DNA of 57,603 nucleotides, taken from positions 1 to 57,603 of the forward strand of contig JANXNV010000141.1 of the NCBI GenBank assembly GCA_025353925.1. Direction: 5' to 3'. Numbering within the stretch: position 1 is the first letter of the stretch; each line of letters opens with the position of its first letter. The notes below the pieces were generated by a model. It was not told the origin of the DNA and searched no databases. It saw only the letters and a list, made by a program, of their open reading frames with translations. Position numbers and translations under genes: made by a program. The DNA comes from Armatimonadota bacterium (GTDB lineage Bacteria; Armatimonadota; Armatimonadia; Armatimonadales; Capsulimonadaceae). This document shows, piece after piece, positions 26,558 through 36,264 of the stretch.

Positions 26558-29338
26558 CTAGAAGCCCGTCGGCTCATCCGTGCGCGTCAGGTCCAAATCG
26601 ACGAACTTCGCATACTCCGCCATGAACCCGACTTTGACCATGCCCGTCGGCCCGTTCCGGTGCTTACCGACAATAATCTCCGTCTCCTCCATCATCAGCC
26701 GCTCCGGTTTTTCCGCCCCTTCGGTATTGTAAGCTTCTTTCATCTTATAGTACGCTTCTCGGTACAAAAAGCACACCATATCCGCCTCTGCCTCGATTGA
26801 GCCACTGTTGTGCGCGACGATCCCGTTCGCCAGAAAATTGGCACACCCCGGAACCGTAATATCAAAAACCTCTTCTTCTCCGGCAGGCGCGATGCTCTTG
26901 ATCTCTTCCCAGAGCAGATCGCTGTTCGCCCAGACGCTCAAAATCTCGTCCTTCAAAATCTCAGCAAACTTCGCGCAGGAATCACGGCGAGGACGCTTGC
27001 CCTGCGGCTTCCAGTATAGTCGCGCTCCAGGCTCGAGCTTGCGCCCCTGCCGGCGAAGGTGCTTAGTCTTGTCGTCAAGCAGCGCAGAAACTTCGGGCGG
27101 CAGTCCGAACAGGCTGCCGTTGGTAACGCCCTCCGCGAGATCGCCGACCATACGGTCCAGCAAGGTACCTTTCCGGCCCCCTGGCTTGACGCTGTCGGCA
27201 AATCGCTTCATATTGTCTGCGAAACCGGCGACCGATATTCGGTAGATCAATTGTGTGGCTTTGGCACTGAGGTAGCCATTATTGACTGTTGCAATCACGC
27301 CAAGTTTCAGGAGAAGTGTTTGCACATCTTCCGCCAGGCGGCGGCTGACCGTATCGAAGTGGACGAACCACCCCCGCCCCGGGGTATGTTTAACGCATCC
27401 ATCCGCCGACAAGTACCCAGCGAGAAAGTGAGAGGCACCGGTTTGGCCTGCTTCCCACACCCAAGATGGCACCAGCTTGGTATTATCTTTCTGGCCAAAA
27501 ACACCAATTTCGCGCAGCCATTCTCGCAAAGGATTTCCAAACGGCTTTCCGTAACCGTTTTCCTGCACACAGGTGAAGTCGCCCTCCTGATAAGTCCCGT
27601 AAGAGTTTTTCTCGTGCCAGACGACACCAGGAAAGTGCCGCCCCACGATTCCGATCGCGTCAGCGACTACTGCCGGGTCGGAGCCGCAGAAACCCACGGC
27701 TCGATGTCTTTGGAAAGTCCCGTCCCCCACGAGGTAGCCCAGTAAACGGCAAAGATCGTCACGCTCTGGTTTTTCCATGCCATGTTCAGGCAGCCGCATC
27801 GCTGTCGCGATAATGTCGCCCGGCACGAGTTCTTCTACTCGCTTCCAGCCTTGCGCCGTCAGCAAAGGATGATTTGCGGTCGCAGTAATGCTCCGGCCAG
27901 TACGCGTTTGGAGTGTGAAGACGGGTTTCACTCCGGTTGACCAGACACGCGCTACTTCGAACGCGCGAATCTTCTGGCGGCTGTCCATTGCCAAGACATG
28001 ACTTCCTGCTTTGATCTTGTTGATAGGAACGAGATCGCCGGTGTCCGCATCCATTAATCGCGTACTGCCTGCGACGCACTCGCGCAAGTCCGAAAGCATC
28101 GGACGCTTGTTCTCGCGGCTCTCCACGGCGCGGGAGAGCTGAGAGAGGGCAATCACCGGGACTTTCAATTCACGGCCCAGGGATTTCAGGCCGCGGGCGA
28201 TTTCGCCGATTTCCTGGACCCGGTTTTCCGTCTTGCGATGGGAGCGCATGAGCTGAAGGTAGTCTACGATGATCAGGCCCAGCCCGTTGTGCTCGGCCAT
28301 CAGGCGGCGGCACTTGGCCCGCATGGTCAGGGCCGACGTGTCCGTTGCATCGTCGATGAAGATCGGCGCATCGTACATATTCTGGACGACTTTTGCCAGA
28401 TCGCCCCACTCATCTTCCGTCAAGTGCCCCGTCCGCAGCTTATGCGAGTTAATCTGTGCCTGTGAACACAGCATCCGCAGCGCAAGCTGCTCTTTCGACA
28501 TTTCCAGCGAGAAGATCGCCACCGGCTTTTTCTCGTTCAGCGCAACGTGCTCGGCGATGGAGAGGCAAAGACTCGTTTTCCCCATACTCGGCCGGGCAGC
28601 CACAATGATCAAATCCGTACTCTGCAAACCCGACGTGATCATGTCGAAGTCGTGGATCCCCGTGGGAAGGCCGGAGATCTGGGCCTTCGTCTCCATCAGC
28701 TCTTCGGCTTTTTCGTAGACTTCGTAGAGGAGGGTGCGGAGCTGGGAGAAGTAGGCCACGGTGCGCTGCTGAGAGACGCTGAAGATGGACCGCTCGGCTT
28801 CATCCAGCACTTCGCCGACATCCTCCACCTCGCCCCGGGCACTGCCAATGATTTCCAACGAGGCGGAGATCAGGCGGCGCAGGGTCGCTTTTTCTTCGAC
28901 AATCTTGGCATAGTACTCGACATTCGCGGCGGTGGGCACCGTGTCGAACAGGGATGTCAAATAGGCAATCCCGCCGATCGCGTCCAGCTTATCCTGGTTC
29001 TTCAGCTCGTTCTGGACCGTGATAAAGTCCACCGGCTCGTCCCGCTCGGCCAGCAGGGAGATGACATCGAACAGTGTTTGGTGCGCATCCCGGTAGAAGT
29101 CTTCTTTTTCCAGAATCTCGAAGACTTTTTCGACCGCCGTCCGCTCGATCAGCATCGCGCCGAGTGTCGACTGCTCCGCCTCGATGGAATGCGGCGGAAC
29201 CAGTGCGCCCAGCGGCCCGCCGCCGCCTTCACTGCCGAAGGCATTGCCGCCGAAGCCGCCCCCGTTCCGGCTGCCGGAACGTCCGCGTTTGTCAAAATCA
29301 TTGCGTTCTGGCATGGGTACTCGTAAGGGACATGGCAC
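26558..29338 (-). CDS. dnaB: Replicative DNA helicase DnaB interrupted by an in-frame intein (926-aa precursor, ~502-aa mature host)
   Basis: 'PHSIEAEQSTLGAMLIE', Walker A 'AARPSMGKTSL', 'LIIVDYLQLM', 'LSDLRE|intein|SGSIEAEADMVCFLYR'. N-terminal start could be MPERN slightly downstream. Confidence 0.95.
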   Translation of the reverse strand: MPCPLRVPMPERNDFDKRGRSGSRNGGGFGGNAFGSEGGGGPLGALVPPHSIEAEQSTLGAMLIERTAVEKVFEILEKEDFYRDAHQTLFDVISLLAERDEPVDFITVQNELKNQDKLDAIGGIAYLTSLFDTVPTAANVEYYAKIVEEKATLRRLISASLEIIGSARGEVEDVGEVLDEAERSIFSVSQQRTVAYFSQLRTLLYEVYEKAEELMETKAQISGLPTGIHDFDMITSGLQSTDLIIVAARPSMGKTSLCLSIAEHVALNEKKPVAIFSLEMSKEQLALRMLCSQAQINSHKLRTGHLTEDEWGDLAKVVQNMYDAPIFIDDATDTSALTMRAKCRRLMAEHNGLGLIIVDYLQLMRSHRKTENRVQEIGEIARGLKSLGRELKVPVIALSQLSRAVESRENKRPMLSDLRECVAGSTRLMDADTGDLVPINKIKAGSHVLAMDSRQKIRAFEVARVWSTGVKPVFTLQTRTGRSITATANHPLLTAQGWKRVEELVPGDIIATAMRLPEHGMEKPERDDLCRLLGYLVGDGTFQRHRAVGFCGSDPAVVADAIGIVGRHFPGVVWHEKNSYGTYQEGDFTCVQENGYGKPFGNPLREWLREIGVFGQKDNTKLVPSWVWEAGQTGASHFLAGYLSADGCVKHTPGRGWFVHFDTVSRRLAEDVQTLLLKLGVIATVNNGYLSAKATQLIYRISVAGFADNMKRFADSVKPGGRKGTLLDRMVGDLAEGVTNGSLFGLPPEVSALLDDKTKHLRRQGRKLEPGARLYWKPQGKRPRRDSCAKFAEILKDEILSVWANSDLLWEEIKSIAPAGEEEVFDITVPGCANFLANGIVAHNSGSIEAEADMVCFLYREAYYKMKEAYNTEGAEKPERLMMEETEIIVGKHRNGPTGMVKVGFMAEYAKFVDLDLTRTDEPTGF
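26807..28078 (-). mobile_element. DnaB intein with LAGLIDADG homing endonuclease (424 aa)
   Basis: Starts CVAGSTRLMDADTG (Cys1), block B 'GRSITATANHPLLTAQGWKRVEELVPGDII', two LAGLIDADG-like motifs 'LCRLLGYLVGDG' and 'FLAGYLSADG', blocks F/G 'VFDITVPGCANFLANGIVAHN|S'. Cys1 codon 28076-28078, terminal Asn codon 26807-26809, in frame. Confidence 0.95.
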
Positions 29339-29367
29339 GCCATGTCCCTCGGGGGAAAGAGAAGTGA

Positions 29368-29814
29368 TTATTCCGCGACGACGGCGACTTTGAGCGGCAC
29401 GGTGACGTCGCGGTGGAGCTTGATGGGGACGTCGTACTCGCCGACGGCTTTGATGGGGTCGAGCAGGCCGATTTTGCGCTTGTCCAGCTTGATGGACAGG
29501 TCGCGGGCCACGGCTTCGGCAATATCGGAGGCGGTCACGCGGCCATACAGGCGGCTATTGTCACCGGCTTTGACGCGCAGGGTGACGGTCTTCTCATTCA
29601 GCAGACCAGCGGTGACGTTCGCTTCCTGAAGCTGCTTTTCGGTGCGCCGCTCTTCGAGGGCCAGCTTGGCCTGAAGGTTCTTGAGTGCGCCGCCGCCGGC
29701 TTCGACGGCCAGTTTGCGGGGAAGCAGATAATTGCGGGCAAATCCGTCGGCGACCGCGACGACTTCGCCCTGTTTGCCTTGATGTTCAATGTCCTGTAAG
29801 AGTATGACTTTCAT
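29368..29814 (-). CDS. rplI: 50S ribosomal protein L9
   Basis: 'MKVILLQDIEHQGKQGEVVAVADGFARNYLLPRKLAVEA'; adjacent to dnaB. Confidence 0.97.
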   Translation of the reverse strand: MKVILLQDIEHQGKQGEVVAVADGFARNYLLPRKLAVEAGGGALKNLQAKLALEERRTEKQLQEANVTAGLLNEKTVTLRVKAGDNSRLYGRVTASDIAEAVARDLSIKLDKRKIGLLDPIKAVGEYDVPIKLHRDVTVPLKVAVVAE

Positions 29815-29864
29815 GTGTGATCTTCTTTCGTATGCGTGATGGTATTTCTAAAAGTGCTGTAAAA

Positions 29865-31406
29865 CTAGCGTGACTGCCGATATTCGAGGCCGACTAAGCC
29901 GCCCCCGTGCCGGGTCAGATCCTCACCGCCGAGGACAAATGCGATCTCCGGGGCCAGCTTGATGACGCCCCGGGCATCCAAGTGAAAATTATTCGGGTCG
30001 TACAGATCGAACGAGAGCGTCACCGGCCGCCCCAGGCCATAATCGCCGCCGACCGACAGCTTCGAAGCATACAGACCGGCCCGTGCATCCAGCAGACCGC
30101 TTTTTCCGATCCCCCGGCCCGCCTGCAAAATCAATTTATTGCTGTCCCCAAAGCCGTAAATGCCTGCCCGGGCGAACGAGACCGGAGAGACCCCCAGCGG
30201 AACCACCGCATCCAGGTCGGTGCGGAAGTGGTTCGTGCGCGTATTCAGCAGCAGATCGACGCGCGGCGCATAGAACGGAGCACCCTGAGAGGGAGAAACT
30301 TTTATCTGCGGCGTCTCCGGCAGGATCACGGTGGCCCCGCCCGGCCCCAAGACGACGGCGGCTGTCTTTTTACGCCCGCCCGCCAGCTTGTTCAGCCGCT
30401 CGATCAAAAACTTGGCCTGTTCGCTGCTGTCCCGGATATTCTCCACCGTCTCGCGCAGATTGCTCTGGACCTTCGGGTCGGTGGTCAGGCTCTGAAAGCT
30501 GCCCGCGACCGCGCTGAGCTTATCCGTCGTGGTCTTCAAATTCGCGATTGACGCCGCCAGGTTTTCCGCTCCGCCGTTTTTGAGAACGCCGTTGGCCTGC
30601 CCCGTGATCCCCGCCACGGCGGAGGTCGTGTCATTCAGGTTGCGGATAATCGCATTGATCTGCGACTTATTCTCACGCGTCGTGTCCCGGATCGTCGCCG
30701 TGGTCTGCGCGATGTTGTCGATGGAGACCTGCGTTCCCACCCGCGTCTGGTTCAGCAGTAGCTTGACCTGGGCATTATCTTCCAGCAGCAGATCGTTCAA
30801 ATGGTTCGTCAGCTTCAGGCCGTTCGCCGACGCCGCATTTACGTTATCAAGCGTTTGTACCAGCGTCCCATGAATCTTCGGGTCATTCGCCGCAGTGTTG
30901 GCGGAATCGAGCAGCCGGTTGACTTTTTTGGTGGTCAGCGTGACCTGATCCAGCAGACCGGTGGCTTTGTCGAAGGAGGCCGTCAAATCCCCGGAGTTGT
31001 CGCCCTTGAGGATCGCTCCCTCGCGGATGGGGGGCAGCAGTGCCGCGCTGGCTGGCGGGACGACTGTCACCGTACCACTTGTGCCCAGCAGCGGTGTATT
31101 AATCATAAACCGCGACCCTACCGGAATATGCACATCCTGGCCGTTCAGCTTGTCTTTAATTTGCAGCTTAAGATCGGCCTTTTGATCCGCAGTCAGCCGG
31201 ACCGTCTCGACTTTGCCGATCTGTACCCCGGCCAGCGTCACCGGCGTTTCCGCCGTCACCCCCCGAGCGTTGTCAAAGATCACGTCCATTGTGTAAGTGT
31301 GGGCACTGCTCAAACTTCCGTGCAGGAAAACGTACATCGTGCCGAACAAGACAGACGCAACGGCCGCAACCGCTCCGACCCTGCCCGCATTTCCTAGTGT
31401 CGCCAT
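29865..31406 (-). CDS. mlaD: MlaD/MCE-domain ABC transporter component with long C-terminal beta-rich extension
   Basis: MCE domain 'AHTYTMDVIFDNARGVTAETPVTLAGVQIGKVETVRLT'; C-terminal 'PRVDLLLNTRTNHFRTDLDAVVPLGVSPVSFARAGIYGFGDSN...VGLEYRQSR'. Confidence 0.88.
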   Translation of the reverse strand: MATLGNAGRVGAVAAVASVLFGTMYVFLHGSLSSAHTYTMDVIFDNARGVTAETPVTLAGVQIGKVETVRLTADQKADLKLQIKDKLNGQDVHIPVGSRFMINTPLLGTSGTVTVVPPASAALLPPIREGAILKGDNSGDLTASFDKATGLLDQVTLTTKKVNRLLDSANTAANDPKIHGTLVQTLDNVNAASANGLKLTNHLNDLLLEDNAQVKLLLNQTRVGTQVSIDNIAQTTATIRDTTRENKSQINAIIRNLNDTTSAVAGITGQANGVLKNGGAENLAASIANLKTTTDKLSAVAGSFQSLTTDPKVQSNLRETVENIRDSSEQAKFLIERLNKLAGGRKKTAAVVLGPGGATVILPETPQIKVSPSQGAPFYAPRVDLLLNTRTNHFRTDLDAVVPLGVSPVSFARAGIYGFGDSNKLILQAGRGIGKSGLLDARAGLYASKLSVGGDYGLGRPVTLSFDLYDPNNFHLDARGVIKLAPEIAFVLGGEDLTRHGGGLVGLEYRQSR

Positions 31407-31456
31407 AAATACAAAACCCGTTTCCCGCGCAAGACAAAGTCGCTCACAGCAAAAAA

Positions 31457-32269
31457 CTAACGCCGCGCCACTTCAATCGGCCCCTGAGACTTGCCCTCGA
31501 TAAACTGCCGAACAATCGGGTTATCGCAGTTTTGAATCTGCTCCGGCGTGCCCGTTGCCAGCACCTGCCCCTCATGGAGCATCGCGATCTTATCACTGAT
31601 CCGAAAGATACTTGTGATGTTGTGCGACACGACGATACTGGTCACTCCCAGCGTGTCGCGCATCTGCATAATCAGCTCATCCACGACGCTCGCGATCACC
31701 GGGTCTAGGCCCGAAGTCGGCTCGTCGTAAAGCAAAATCTCCGGCGACAGCGCAATCGCCCGGGCCAGACCTACCCGCTTCGCCATGCCCCCGGAAAGCT
31801 GCGACGGAAACAGCTGCTCGGTCCCCGGCATGCCCACCAGGGCCAGCTTCTCCGCCACCATCTTTTTAATCTCGTCAATCGGCAGGCGGCGGCGGCGGCG
31901 CAGGCCGAAGGCGACATTCTCGAACACCGACAGCGAATCAAAGAGGGCGGCGTACTGAAAGACCATGCCCATGCGCTCGCGCACGGTGTTCAGCTCGCTT
32001 TCTTTCATGCCGACAATCTGTGATCCGCCGATCCGTATCTCGCCGGAGCTGGCTTCGGTCAGGCCACCGATGCAGTGCAGCAGAGTCGTTTTGCCGCACC
32101 CGGACATGCCCATCACGCACAAAATCTCGCCAGGCGGCACACCCAGGGTCACGCCCTTCAGCACCTGCTTATCACCGACCGTGTAGCGCAGGTCGCGCAC
32201 TTCGATCCACGCCGGCTCATGCCACTGCGTGTCCGTGCCGCTTTCTTCCGCCAGTGCCTCTGGTCTCAA
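31457..32269 (-). CDS. mlaF: MlaF-type ABC transporter ATP-binding protein
   Basis: Walker A 'GMSGCGKTTLLH', signature 'LSGGMAKRVGLARA', Walker B 'LLYDEPTSGLDP'. Confidence 0.93.
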   Translation of the reverse strand: MRPEALAEESGTDTQWHEPAWIEVRDLRYTVGDKQVLKGVTLGVPPGEILCVMGMSGCGKTTLLHCIGGLTEASSGEIRIGGSQIVGMKESELNTVRERMGMVFQYAALFDSLSVFENVAFGLRRRRRLPIDEIKKMVAEKLALVGMPGTEQLFPSQLSGGMAKRVGLARAIALSPEILLYDEPTSGLDPVIASVVDELIMQMRDTLGVTSIVVSHNITSIFRISDKIAMLHEGQVLATGTPEQIQNCDNPIVRQFIEGKSQGPIEVARR

Positions 32270-33105
32270 AATGTCACCGTGACGCTGAACATGAAGTACG
32301 TCAGCACAAAGTTCGCGAGATAAATCAAAACAATCGACAGCACGACAGCATTGGTGGTGGCCCGGCCTACTTCGGTCGCCCCACCGCGTGTCGCTAGGCC
32401 CTGATGGCAGCCAACCAGCGCGATAATCAGTCCAAACACAATGGTCTTGATGATCCCCTTGACAAAGTCCATCGGATCGATGAACTGCTTCATGGAGTTC
32501 AAGTAAGTTGTCGGCAGCACGCCTTCAGATTTCGAGAGCAGGTACCCGCCGTAAATCCCCCCCGCATCGGCCAGAGCGCACACCAGCGGGACCATGATCA
32601 CGGCCGCTAAAATGCGCGGAACCACCAGGTACTGGATCGGGCTGACCGCCAAAGCGCGGAGGGCGTCGATCTGCTCCGAGACCTTCATCGTCCCCAGCTC
32701 CGCCGCAATCGCCGACCCCGCCCGTGCCGCCACGACCACTCCCGTCAGCACCGGCCCCAGCTCCCGCGCAATCGCCAGGGCTACGACTGCCCCGGTAAAG
32801 CCCTCTGCCCCGTACTGCTTCAGAAACGGCGCGAAATATAGGGCCAGCACCGCTCCCGAGGTGGTCGTGGTCAGCAGTGCAATCGAGACTGAGTTCACTC
32901 CCAGCGACGCCATCTGCTCCAAAAGGTCTTTGGCATTGACCCCCCCGCGCATGGCCTTGATCGCCTGCCAGAGCAGAATCAGGAACTCGCCCAGGAAAGT
33001 CAGCACCACGACAAACGGATTCAATGCTGCTTTGAGCGGGCGAATATCTGCCAGAAGCGTAGCCGGATTGCACGGAACCGGAGAGGCTGTTGTTTCGTTC
33101 GCCAT
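32266..33105 (-). CDS. mlaE: MlaE-type permease
   Basis: 'ARELGPVLTGVVVAARAGSAIAAELGTMKVSEQIDALRALAVSP' signature; overlaps mlaF by 4 nt. Confidence 0.93.
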   Translation of the reverse strand: MANETTASPVPCNPATLLADIRPLKAALNPFVVVLTFLGEFLILLWQAIKAMRGGVNAKDLLEQMASLGVNSVSIALLTTTTSGAVLALYFAPFLKQYGAEGFTGAVVALAIARELGPVLTGVVVAARAGSAIAAELGTMKVSEQIDALRALAVSPIQYLVVPRILAAVIMVPLVCALADAGGIYGGYLLSKSEGVLPTTYLNSMKQFIDPMDFVKGIIKTIVFGLIIALVGCHQGLATRGGATEVGRATTNAVVLSIVLIYLANFVLTYFMFSVTVTF

Positions 33106-33197
33106 AACTTAACACTTGCGGAATTTGCCCAAGGTTCAACGCGATGCACCGTGAAATCCACCGTAGTATACTGGTTTCCACCCGGCAGAGTCAAGCA

Positions 33198-33230
33198 AAG
33201 CCCCGAACGCACAACAGCATTCGGGGCTTT
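33198..33230. terminator. Strong terminator hairpin
   Basis: AAAGCCCCGAA...TTCGGGGCTTT perfect inverted repeat with U-tract on + strand. Confidence 0.7.
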
Positions 33231-33260
33231 TCCAGGTATTCCGAGAGTATCCGGTCACTG

Positions 33261-34391
33261 TCAGGCGTGGCGGCTTTTTTTGCGTGTAACGACCATTCCG
33301 CCCAGGCCGAGTGCGAGGAGCAGGCCTAGAGCCACGGTCGAAGAGGCTTCCGGCACTGCCGCAGGAAGAAATCCGAGGCCGTGCGGGCTGGAACCGGCCG
33401 CAAACAGGCCGCCGCTGATCGAGGTCACCACGCCGGTCGTCAGATTCACCGAGTCCAGAGAGTTGGTGCTGCCGATGGAGGAGTAGGCTCCGCCCGGCGT
33501 GAAATCGCCTGTGACGGAGTAAATGGTGTTGTTCGCCGTATCGGCCACCAGCAGACGGTCAGTGGTGTTTTTGGCGAAAACGGTGTCATCAAGGCCATCC
33601 ACCCCGGCTCCAGCGGCGTCGGTTAGATTGACGAAGCTGATCTGCTGGGAGTCCGTGCCCGGATTCTTAACCATGGTGAGCGACCCGTCATCGCCGCTGG
33701 TCAGCAGCAGGCTGCCGTCGGGGGCCAGGCCGAGGGAGTCGGGGTCATTGGCAACAATCGTCTGCCCGGTCACACCAGTAGCGGTGTTGGTGCCGGTCGC
33801 GTTGAAGGCCAGCACCGAAGTCAGCCCGACAATCCCCGCACCCAGCGTGGCCTGGTAAATGATCGGCGTGCCGGCATCAGTCGATGTGCCGGGATTGGTA
33901 TAGCTGAGATAGACTTTGCCGCCGATAAAGGCGACATCATCGAAGCCGCGCGTCGGCGACGGCGACGCATAGATATATTTGACCGTCATGCCGTTCGTCG
34001 GGTCGATAGTTTGCAGGCGCGAGTTGCCGTCCTGATTTTGCAGTACCCAGAGCAGGCCGGTGTCGGCATTGTAACGCAGGCCGTCAACGCTGCCCAGCGC
34101 ACTGAAGCTGTTCACGAGGTTCCCCGAGAAGTCGTACTCGGCGAGTGTAGAAGCGCCCCCTGTGCCCAGTGGCTTGCTGGACGAGGCCCCATTGCCGTAC
34201 TCGACAAAAACGTGGTCGCCGCCGACCGTGATCGAGTCAGGCTTGCTGGCACTGACATCGGCCCCGGTGGCAAACACGGTCGCTGTGAAACCGGGTGCGG
34301 CGTGGCTCGCCGACGCGAGTGCCAGTAAGCCGACAGCCGCTAAGGCCGCCGAGAGCTGCGCTGTTTTGCGCATGGTCTTGTTGATGGTCAT
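33261..34391 (-). CDS. PEP-CTERM sorting-signal protein with NHL-like propeller
   Basis: 376 aa, signal peptide; C-terminus 'AVPEASSTVALGLLLALGLGGMVVTRKKSRHA' (VPEAS + TM + basic tail). Confidence 0.85.
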   Translation of the reverse strand: MTINKTMRKTAQLSAALAAVGLLALASASHAAPGFTATVFATGADVSASKPDSITVGGDHVFVEYGNGASSSKPLGTGGASTLAEYDFSGNLVNSFSALGSVDGLRYNADTGLLWVLQNQDGNSRLQTIDPTNGMTVKYIYASPSPTRGFDDVAFIGGKVYLSYTNPGTSTDAGTPIIYQATLGAGIVGLTSVLAFNATGTNTATGVTGQTIVANDPDSLGLAPDGSLLLTSGDDGSLTMVKNPGTDSQQISFVNLTDAAGAGVDGLDDTVFAKNTTDRLLVADTANNTIYSVTGDFTPGGAYSSIGSTNSLDSVNLTTGVVTSISGGLFAAGSSPHGLGFLPAAVPEASSTVALGLLLALGLGGMVVTRKKSRHA

Positions 34392-34548
34392 CTTTCATTC
34401 TCCTCAAACAAAACGGGAATGCCACCGCGAGGATATTCTCGCTTCTGGCCCCGCAAGTATACAGGGTGTTTGTTAAGCGAAGATTAAGGAGCCAACATGA
34501 TAGCTTAACACGAAGTATAATGAGCAAAAACTGGTCATATTAGGTATA

Positions 34549-34929
34549 ATGCTTCTTGTTATGTCAAGAAATCCTATCACACCACTGCCCCGTCTCGGGA
34601 GGCGTCTGGTAGCATTCGGAGAAAACCTCCGTCTTGCGCGGCTACGCCGCAGGCTCACGGCTTCCCAAGTGGCGGAGAGGGCGGGCGTCTCAACGCGAAC
34701 ACTCTCCGCCGCCGAACATGGCGACGCGGGGGTGTCCCTGGGCGTCTACGCTAACGTTCTGTTCGTGCTGGGTCTCGATAGTGACCTGGAGGCTCTTGGG
34801 CGTGACGATGAGTTCGGACGCAGGCTGCAGGATGCGGGGCTGCTCATTCCCAGGCGCGTCCGCCGCAAGGCCGGCGGCGAGAGCCACACGGTAAGTGTGG
34901 AGAAGGGCAGTCAGGAGGCTGAAGCGTGA
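34549..34929 (+). CDS. hipB: HipB-like XRE-family HTH antitoxin
   Basis: 'FGENLRLARLRRRLTASQVAERAGVSTRTLSAAEHGDAGVSLGVYANVLFVLGL'. Start may be MSRNP at 34561. Confidence 0.8.
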   Translation: MLLVMSRNPITPLPRLGRRLVAFGENLRLARLRRRLTASQVAERAGVSTRTLSAAEHGDAGVSLGVYANVLFVLGLDSDLEALGRDDEFGRRLQDAGLLIPRRVRRKAGGESHTVSVEKGSQEAEA

Positions 34930-36200
34930 GGCGAGTGGAACAGCGTGCGATAGAGGTGTGGGCGGAATGGGATGATCTGGGATCAGCCAAGCGTATGGGC
35001 ATACTTTACACGACGCCAGCGCGGTCGAAGGAAGTATTTTCGTTCGAATATGATGCCAATTGGCTTAAGGGTGAGTATGCACTGAGTCTCGACCCATCCC
35101 TTCAATTCGTCGCAGGAGCACAATACCCGGCGCACGATCAGAAGAACTTTGGCCTATTTCTCGATTCCTCACCAGACCGATGGGGCCGCAAACTGATGGA
35201 ACGGCGCGAGGCGATGGTGAGCAGGGCCGAAGGGCGGCCTGAGCGTGCGCTCCATGAGTCTGATTACCTGCTCGGCGTGTATGACGGGCATCGGATGGGC
35301 GGGCTGCGGTTCCGCCTCGACACGGGCGGCTCTTTTCTTGACGACAACAGCAAGCTCGCTTCCCCACCCTGGACTTCGCTGCGCGACCTGGAGTACGCCA
35401 GCCTTCAGATCGAGGGGCGGGACGCGGAGCAGGCGTCCGACTACGGCAAGTGGCTCAGGGCGCTGATCGCGCCAGGCGGTTCCCTCGGCGGCGCACGGCC
35501 CAAGGCGGGGGTGCTGGATGAGCGGGGGCACCTCTGGATCGCCAAGTTCCCCAGTCGCAGCGACGACTACGACGTGGGGGCGTGGGAGTATTTGGTAACC
35601 CAGCTTGGCCGCCGAGCGGGCGTTGTCAGTGCAGACGCGATGGTGCGCCGCTTTAACACGGAGCATCATACATTCCTGAGCAAACGCTTCGACCGAACGG
35701 GGAGCGGTGGGCGGCGGCACTTCGCGTCGGCGATGACACTGCTGGACTACCGTGACGGCGACGACGCGTCCGCTGGCGTCAGCTACCTGGAGATCGCCGA
35801 ACTCATCATACGGCGGGGCGCAGGGCCAGCACGGGACCTGGAACAATTGTGGAGGCGCATCGTGTTCTCCATCTGCGTGACGAACGTGGACGATCACCTC
35901 AGGAATCATGGGTTCATCCTGGAACCCGAAGGCTGGTGCCTGTCCCCCGCCTATGACATCAACCCCGTACGCAGTGGCGACGGTCTCAAGCTCAACATCA
36001 GTGAAACGGACAACGCGCTGAGCCTCGAACTTGCCAGAGAAGTGAGTGAACAGTTTCGCGTGGGGGACCCAGACGCCATCATTGACGAGGTTGTGACGGC
36101 AGTCAAAAAATGGCGGGAAATAGCTGCCGAACTAAGGCTGCCGCAGAGGGAGCAAGATCGGATGGAGTCGGCCTTTCGCGCCACCGCCGCTGACGATTGA
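34926..36200 (+). CDS. hipA: HipA-like serine/threonine kinase toxin
   Basis: GTG start overlapping hipB stop (GTGA); 'GSLGGARPKAGVLDERGHLWIAKFPS', 'FSICVTNVDDHLRNHGFI', 'LSPAYDINP'. Confidence 0.85.
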   Translation: MRRVEQRAIEVWAEWDDLGSAKRMGILYTTPARSKEVFSFEYDANWLKGEYALSLDPSLQFVAGAQYPAHDQKNFGLFLDSSPDRWGRKLMERREAMVSRAEGRPERALHESDYLLGVYDGHRMGGLRFRLDTGGSFLDDNSKLASPPWTSLRDLEYASLQIEGRDAEQASDYGKWLRALIAPGGSLGGARPKAGVLDERGHLWIAKFPSRSDDYDVGAWEYLVTQLGRRAGVVSADAMVRRFNTEHHTFLSKRFDRTGSGGRRHFASAMTLLDYRDGDDASAGVSYLEIAELIIRRGAGPARDLEQLWRRIVFSICVTNVDDHLRNHGFILEPEGWCLSPAYDINPVRSGDGLKLNISETDNALSLELAREVSEQFRVGDPDAIIDEVVTAVKKWREIAAELRLPQREQDRMESAFRATAADD

Positions 36201-36264
36201 CTGGAAGTAATCGGCAGAAAGGCCGAGGCAGGAATTCGCGCACCTCAAGCCGAACTGTGCCGCC

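Noticed and set aside
26558-29338. Possibility that dnaB is disrupted (pseudogene) because of its odd length
   Set aside because: The extra 424 residues are an in-frame intein with canonical splice-junction residues; both exteins are intact.
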